Below are positions 57,928 to 60,985 of a stretch of DNA of 60,985 nucleotides, piece after piece. The stretch comes from a virus. The translations under genes were made by a program, and so were the position numbers. Each line of letters opens with the position of its first letter. Position 1 is the first letter of the stretch. Under the pieces are notes generated by a model. The model searched no databases. It worked only from the letters and a program-made list of their open reading frames with translations, and had not been told where the DNA came from. The stretch lies in IMG/VR virus record IMGVR_UViG_3300048924_000616, positions 1 through 60,985 of that record. The stretch is one strand, 5' to 3'.

Positions 57928-58244
57928 GCCGCCACCTGCTCTCTTGCCGTATGCACATCTGCAGGAAAGTTGTCGTTCGCAGCCTCAAGGCAACGAAGGC
58001 GGGGCAATGTGACTGGTACAAGGCCAGACACTGTGGAGCATCCGCCGTTGTATGGCATCATGCGAGTGATGCGGTCAGGATGTTCCTGTGTGGCAGTGCG
58101 TGGTGGTTTTCGACCGTTAAACGCGTCGATCACGGTCTTTTTTCCGCAGCCATAAAGGTCTGCAAGGGTCTGATAGCTGGCGCCATTGCGCTTGAGTTCT
58201 CTTAGCACAGCAAGTGCCTCCTCATCGATTACTCTCCGTCTCAA
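57924..58244 (-). CDS. Helix-turn-helix protein, first gene of the early operon (TTG start)
   Basis: A 106-residue protein with an HTH near the N-terminus (LKRNGASYQTLADLYGCGKKTVIDAFNG). The TTG at 58244 is chosen because CACCACGAGGAGACC stands directly before it, as at other early genes; a longer TTG frame would translate through that leader. As promoter-proximal gene it is a candidate regulator (Cro- or antiterminator-like), which is inference. C-terminus AANDNFPADVHTAREQVAA closely resembles the Caulobacter-type tmRNA tag. Confidence 0.65.
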   Translation of the reverse strand: MRRRVIDEEALAVLRELKRNGASYQTLADLYGCGKKTVIDAFNGRKPPRTATQEHPDRITRMMPYNGGCSTVSGLVPVTLPRLRCLEAANDNFPADVHTAREQVAA

Positions 58245-58250
58245 GTTGGT

Positions 58251-58315
58251 CTCCTCGTGGTGCCCCGGTGGTGACGGGGTGATTATGGGTTGGCGGTTAC
58301 ATTGGGATGGCGCAA
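58251..58315 (-). promoter_or_regulatory. Early leader: AATGTAACC element, hairpin and ribosome-binding motif
   Basis: Leftward order: AATGTAACC element (58295-58303, preceded by TTGCGC), hairpin CCCCG/CGGGG (58263-58279) with loop TCACCAC, then CACCACGAGGAGACC and TTG 58244. All three leader elements of this phage are combined here. Confidence 0.5.
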
Positions 58316-58431
58316 CTGCAAATGTTGACAATGGCAGGATCGCAGCGTAGTTCTGATGGCAGACTGCTCTTCTAGAGTGGTCTCCTCAGGAATTGAGGGA
58401 GGTTGTGGTGACCGTTGATCTCAATTCTGAA

Positions 58432-58478
58432 AGCGGACGGGCTACGGGTGGTGCCGGGTCATAACGTCCGCTTTTTTG
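58432..58478 (+). terminator. Rightward terminator-like hairpin
   Basis: AGCGGACG ... CGTCCGCT (24-nt loop) followed by six T in the rightward sense. No rightward gene clearly ends here; it may stop antisense transcription. Confidence 0.5.
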
Positions 58479-58487
58479 TTCTTGCAC

Positions 58488-58533
58488 AAAAAAACGCCGG
58501 TCGAGGTTTAAACCTCAACCAGCGCTCTTTTTG
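58488..58533. terminator. Bidirectional terminator in the early leader
   Basis: A near-palindrome with the perfect core GAGGTTTAAACCTC, extended outward by GGT/ACC and CGC/GCG, flanked by A7 on one side and CTCTTTTTG on the other, so it can terminate in both directions. It lies between the leftward promoter and the first early gene. Confidence 0.7.
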
Positions 58534-58612
58534 TTTCAGTCTTGGGAATTGTATTTCTCATGGCTGCCCCCATGCCGTTGGTGTCAAGGCGGCCCTGTGG
58601 CGGGCCACCTGC

Positions 58613-58715
58613 ATCTTCTTCTGGTGGGCGCTTCACGCGCCCGTCTTCTTCTCACTGGCGCATCGAACACCAGTCTTCTTCTTGTTTCCTCGCCGCTCAA
58701 AAACGGTCTTCTTCT
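58613..58715 (-). repeat. Nut-like array: four AGAAGAAGAY boxes at 30-nt spacing
   Basis: Leftward, AGAAGAAGA(C/T) occurs at 58715, 58682, 58652 and 58622 (3' end at 58613), with spacing 33, 30 and 30 nt. The boxes are followed by potential hairpins, the clearest GGGCGC-GTGAA-GCGCCC (58626-58642) and TGGTG...CGCCA. A repeated linear box plus stem-loop with a GNNAA-type pentaloop resembles lambdoid boxA/boxB antitermination sites. Confidence 0.5.
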
Positions 58716-58820
58716 GCCGCAATCCATTTCATTTCCATTCTCAAAAATGTATTTCATATATTGCCTCGTTCGGTTCTTCGCCTCTTGGTGGGCGGTTAGC
58801 TCTTGTTGGCCCCGTCTCGA

Positions 58821-58899
58821 CAATCACAAAGTATCACAAACTAATTTCACGTCAATAAGTTTGTTTGTGAATACGTGATGTTTTTGATAAAAGATTGTG
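58821..58899. promoter_or_regulatory. Repressor operator region
   Basis: Several copies of the half-site TCACAAA/TTTGTGA or close variants lie between the leftward promoter and the repressor gene: ATCACAAAG, ATCACAAAC, TTTGTTTGTGA, GATTGTGAAA. The same half-sites form the 59746 operator on the other side of the repressor gene. Confidence 0.55.
58828..58855 (-). promoter_or_regulatory. Leftward early promoter (pL-like)
   Basis: TTGACG (58855-58850), 16-nt spacer containing AGTTTGTGA, TACTTT (58833-58828). Two TTTGTGA half-sites lie in and just after it, so the repressor probably blocks it. Confidence 0.55.
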
Positions 58900-58918
58900 A
58901 AATTAAGGAATAAGAAGA

Positions 58919-59734
58919 ATGGAAACAGAGCTCCAGCAGATTTTAAATGACCAATTGCGTATCGTTTTCGACGGAAACGCGAGCGAGTTGGCTCGAGTCG
59001 TCGGGACCAGCCAGCAGAACATTAGTAACTTTCTCAACGGCGATGTTCTTAAACCATCGTATTGGAAGAGGGCCGCAGAGGCCTTAGAGATTCCAGAAAA
59101 CCTCATGGAAAGCCTTATTGACGATGCAAAAAAACAGGGAACGTTCGTTTCCGTCCCGACCGCAAGCGGCATGAGTGAGGCAATGTACAGGACCCCCGCC
59201 GCCCATCTAAATGATATGGGAGTGCCTACCCCGACGCCGACGCCGAACCACCCAAGGCCTATGGCTCCGCCTACAAAGTTTCCACCCATTCCAAACGCAA
59301 CCGTTCAACCTCAGCAAGGTATTGTAACAACTAATAAAATGCTTCCAGTTCTTGGCGAGGCCGTTGGCGGCGTTGATGGGAAATACATATTCAACGGTAG
59401 CATCATCGACTACGTGGTATGCCCCCCTTCCCTTGAAAATGTAGCTGGTGCCTATGCCGTCTACATCGACGGCGAGTCGATGTATCCGCGATACAAGGCT
59501 GGTGAAACAGCCTGGGTTCACCCAAACAAGCCGGCTCGTCGAGGTGATGATGTGATCGTGCAGATCCACCCGCCGGAGGATGATGGTTCTCCGCCATGGG
59601 GTTACGTGAAGGAGTTCGTAGGCTGGAGCGGCGATCGACTCGTTCTCAACCAGTTTAATCCTGCAGGAGAAATCAGGTTCGATCGAAGCGAAGTCGTCAG
59701 CATTCACCCTATCGTACTTTCAGGAAAATACTGA
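58919..59734 (+). CDS. S24-family CI-like repressor
   Basis: A 271-residue lysogeny repressor. N-terminal HTH (ASELARVVGTSQQNISNFLNG, about residues 20-42), an unusually Pro-rich linker (TPTPTPNHPRPMAPP, about 102-118), and a C-terminal LexA/CI peptidase domain with Ser in DGESMYPRY (about 182) and Lys in YVKEF. RecA-stimulated self-cleavage would induce lytic growth. SD AAGGAATAAG precedes the ATG. Flanking operators share TTTGTGA half-sites, so it probably represses both divergent units and itself. Confidence 0.85.
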   Translation: METELQQILNDQLRIVFDGNASELARVVGTSQQNISNFLNGDVLKPSYWKRAAEALEIPENLMESLIDDAKKQGTFVSVPTASGMSEAMYRTPAAHLNDMGVPTPTPTPNHPRPMAPPTKFPPIPNATVQPQQGIVTTNKMLPVLGEAVGGVDGKYIFNGSIIDYVVCPPSLENVAGAYAVYIDGESMYPRYKAGETAWVHPNKPARRGDDVIVQIHPPEDDGSPPWGYVKEFVGWSGDRLVLNQFNPAGEIRFDRSEVVSIHPIVLSGKY

Positions 59735-59745
59735 AAATCACAAAT

Positions 59746-59760
59746 TCACAAACTTTGTGA
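59746..59760. promoter_or_regulatory. Perfect operator palindrome
   Basis: TCACAAA-C-TTTGTGA, directly against the -35 box of the rightward promoter and preceded by another ATCACAAAT. Best candidate repressor site in the window. Confidence 0.7.
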
Positions 59761-59789
59761 TTGACGCAATAAGTTTGTGCCCCTATAAC
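59761..59789 (+). promoter_or_regulatory. Rightward promoter
   Basis: TTGACG (59761-59766), 17-nt spacer containing AAGTTTGTG, TATAAC (59784-59789). Strong sigma70-type promoter controlled by the adjacent palindrome. Predicted start near 59796, at the base of the leader hairpin. Confidence 0.75.
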
Positions 59790-59797
59790 TCCTCTTG

Positions 59798-59831
59798 TGG
59801 CATCACCACTGCCATTTCACCACAAGAGGAG
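59798..59831 (+). promoter_or_regulatory. 5' leader hairpin plus repeated ribosome-binding motif
   Basis: TGGCA-TCACCAC-TGCCA (loop identical to that at 58263) followed by TTTCACCACAAGAGGAGACC and the ATG at 59840. In addition CCTCTTGTGG (59791-59800) can pair with CCACAAGAGG (59820-59829), which would hide the SD. Confidence 0.55.
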
Positions 59832-59839
59832 ACCACCCT

Positions 59840-60199
59840 ATGTACAGACCAAGACCGGAAGACTTCGACGTCATCTCCGCAATGCAATCGGCTCAGTCGG
59901 ATGAACGCATGCTGCGCCCCGATCACAAAGCCAAGAAACATGGCAAGCCAAAAACTAAATACGAATATATGCGTCGCTTTCCAAAGAAGCAGCGCGAAGG
60001 CGAGCAAGTCGGCGGTGGCCACTTTGTATTCCGCCGCGGCGACAGCACTGGCCGCATCCGGCCCTGCATGTGGCCTTTCGAACACCCCTCCTATGATGCT
60101 GCATTCACAGAAGCCGAACGCTTGTTCAAAGAACATGGCGGCACCTACGACATTGTTTCTGTCTGCGGCCAGGTCAGCCCCATCCCGGGTCAAGACTAA
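59840..60199 (+). CDS. Hypothetical protein (119 aa), first rightward gene
   Basis: A 119-residue basic protein with a disordered Lys/His-rich segment (DHKAKKHGKPKTKYEYMRRF) and an aromatic C-terminal part containing two cysteines. It is the first gene of the repressor-controlled rightward operon and might be an early regulator; no family recognised. Confidence 0.65.
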   Translation: MYRPRPEDFDVISAMQSAQSDERMLRPDHKAKKHGKPKTKYEYMRRFPKKQREGEQVGGGHFVFRRGDSTGRIRPCMWPFEHPSYDAAFTEAERLFKEHGGTYDIVSVCGQVSPIPGQD

Positions 60200-60339
60200 T
60201 GAGAGTGAACGCTGCACCCGGCAAAGCGCCAACCGTTCAGCAGATCATTCTCGAAGCCCATAAGAACTTCATCCAAGACCTCGCAAGCTTGTTGGCGATC
60301 AGCGCCTTCATCGGCGCCGTCTTGATCTGGGCATCCTGA
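60199..60339 (+). CDS. Small membrane protein (46 aa)
   Basis: A 46-residue protein overlapping the previous stop (TAATG), with a polar first half and one membrane span (about residues 28-45). Unknown. Confidence 0.55.
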   Translation: MRVNAAPGKAPTVQQIILEAHKNFIQDLASLLAISAFIGAVLIWAS

Positions 60340-60370
60340 ACCAACCACCACACCACTGAGGAGACTACGC

Positions 60371-60985
60371 ATGGCCAGAAGAGCCACGACGACGGCTGCC
60401 GACTTGGCGGCTGACACGACATCGCTGACGACCTACAAGGGTTTCGGCAAAGATTGGCAATGCCGCGGCTATCAATATGCTGTCGGCGAAACATACGAGC
60501 ACACCGGCAGCGTTGTTCGCTGCGCTGGTGGCGGCTTCCATTCGTGCGAGCATCCACTCGATACCTGGAACTATTACGAGCCGAACACGAGCCGTTATGC
60601 GGAAGTGACAGTCGGCGGTCTCATTGATCGCGATAAGGAAGGCGATAGCAAGATCGCATCCGGCAAGATCACGATCAATGTTGAATTGTCTCTGGGTGAA
60701 TTGACTCGACGCGCTGTTAAGTGGGTCGCTGAAATGGCCAAGAAGCAAGGTAATGGTCAACACACAACGGGCAATTACGGCCATGCCTCTGCGGCGGGTT
60801 ATCGCGGCCATGCCTCTGCGGCGGGTGAAGGCGGCCATGCCTCTGCGGCGGGCAATTACGGCCATGCCTCTGCGGCGGGCAATTACGGCCATGCCTCTGC
60901 GGCGGGTGAAGGCGGCCATGCCTCTGCGGCGGGCAATTACGGCCATGCCTCTGCGGCGGGTTATCGCGGCCATGCCTCTGCGGCG
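60371..60985 (+). CDS. Repeat protein, cut by window end
   Basis: At least 205 residues; the gene runs off the window. Residues 1-105 form a globular domain (SLTTYKGFGKDWQCRGYQY, FHSCEHPLDTWNYYEP, ADVTVGG-like strand) that I associate with a family of phage/prophage proteins bearing such repeats. From residue about 135 a 9-residue repeat GHASAAGxx follows without break. Leader CACACCACTGAGGAGAC before the ATG. Probably a beta-solenoid; function unknown. Confidence 0.7.
   Translation, partial: MARRATTTAADLAADTTSLTTYKGFGKDWQCRGYQYAVGETYEHTGSVVRCAGGGFHSCEHPLDTWNYYEPNTSRYAEVTVGGLIDRDKEGDSKIASGKITINVELSLGELTRRAVKWVAEMAKKQGNGQHTTGNYGHASAAGYRGHASAAGEGGHASAAGNYGHASAAGNYGHASAAGEGGHASAAGNYGHASAAGYRGHASAA
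60773..60985 (+). repeat. 27-bp tandem repeats encoding GHASAAG-x-x
   Basis: Eight copies to the window end. The 18-nt core GGCCATGCCTCTGCGGCG is unchanged in each; the 9 variable nt encode G plus NY, YR or EG. Identity at synonymous sites indicates recent expansion. Confidence 0.9.

Noticed and set aside
58360-58385. Leader-like CCTGAGGAGACCACTC at 58370 as a further gene start
   Set aside because: No start codon follows at suitable spacing and the frame closes at once (TAG); at most a decayed copy of the leader.
58613-58715. CRISPR-like array
   Set aside because: The repeated unit is only about 10 bp, spacers are themselves part of hairpins, and there are no cas genes; a nut-like or operator array fits better.
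58415-58858. Rightward frame of 147 codons in the control region
   Set aside because: It runs through two terminators and the repeat array, has no SD or plausible composition, and is better explained as regulatory DNA.
60773-60985. Minisatellite or CRISPR at the window end
   Set aside because: The 27-bp period keeps one open frame and encodes a regular peptide, so it is a coding repeat.

Overview
The window reads as most of the genome of a temperate, tailed (siphovirus-type) phage or prophage of an alphaproteobacterium, most likely a Rhizobiales host (Brucella/Ochrobactrum, Rhizobium or Agrobacterium relatives). Evidence: a HK97-type head module (TerS, TerL, portal, ClpP-like protease, major capsid protein), a tail module of the gene-transfer-agent/siphovirus type, an S24-family (CI-like) repressor at a divergent promoter region, and the alphaproteobacterial tmRNA-tag-like peptide ANDN scattered through about 20 proteins. 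The window starts at a stop codon and ends inside a repetitive gene; no integrase, excisionase or partition gene is visible.

Layout. (1) 1-7.0 kb: leftward nucleotide-metabolism and accessory cluster (dNMP kinase, HD phosphohydrolase, PPP-type phosphatase, MazG-like protein, calcineurin-type phosphoesterase, exported serine protease). (2) 7.1-11.3 kb: rightward accessory genes (small Cys-rich proteins, a secreted nuclease, an O-acyltransferase) separated by promoters and terminators. (3) 11.3-35.6 kb: the leftward late operon, transcribed from TerS (35.2 kb) through head, connector, tail tube, tape measure, tail tip and fibres to a holin/SAR-endolysin/Rz/Rz1 lysis cassette and a terminal SGNH esterase. 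A rightward YbjQ-like gene is inserted before the tape measure gene. (4) 35.7-37.8 kb: an initiator-like tRNA-Met, a VRR-NUC nuclease and unknown genes. (5) 37.8-41.9 kb: a rightward, AT-richer cargo island with a CBASS-type cyclic-nucleotide synthase, a SLATT membrane effector, and an EEP-family nuclease translationally coupled to an unknown protein. (6) 41.9-58.2 kb: the leftward early operon (primase-helicase, three DNA methyltransferases, Gp157-like protein, DEAD/H helicase, sigma-like factor, PD-(D/E)XK nuclease, beta clamp, SSB-like protein, RecA-like ATPase and many small genes). (7) 58.2-61.0 kb: control region with terminators, a nut-like repeat array, operators and divergent promoters, the repressor, then a rightward operon ending in a repeat protein cut by the window edge.

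How it fits together. The repressor probably holds both flanking promoters through TTTGTGA half-sites. On induction, leftward early transcription must pass the 58.49-58.53 kb terminator, which lies downstream of a 30-nt-period array resembling nut sites. Early genes are then translated from a repeated leader (CACCACA...GAGGAGA...ATG), often preceded by a hairpin with a CACCA loop. The early operon supplies replication, recombination and DNA modification, and the phage sigma-like factor may help late transcription. The cargo island and the envelope-modifying genes look like lysogenic-conversion and superinfection-exclusion functions.

Starts were chosen from Shine-Dalgarno (SD) sequences, ATGA/TAATG overlaps and the repeated leader; several differ from the longest possible reading frame. 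All function names rest on motif recognition by eye; no database search was possible.
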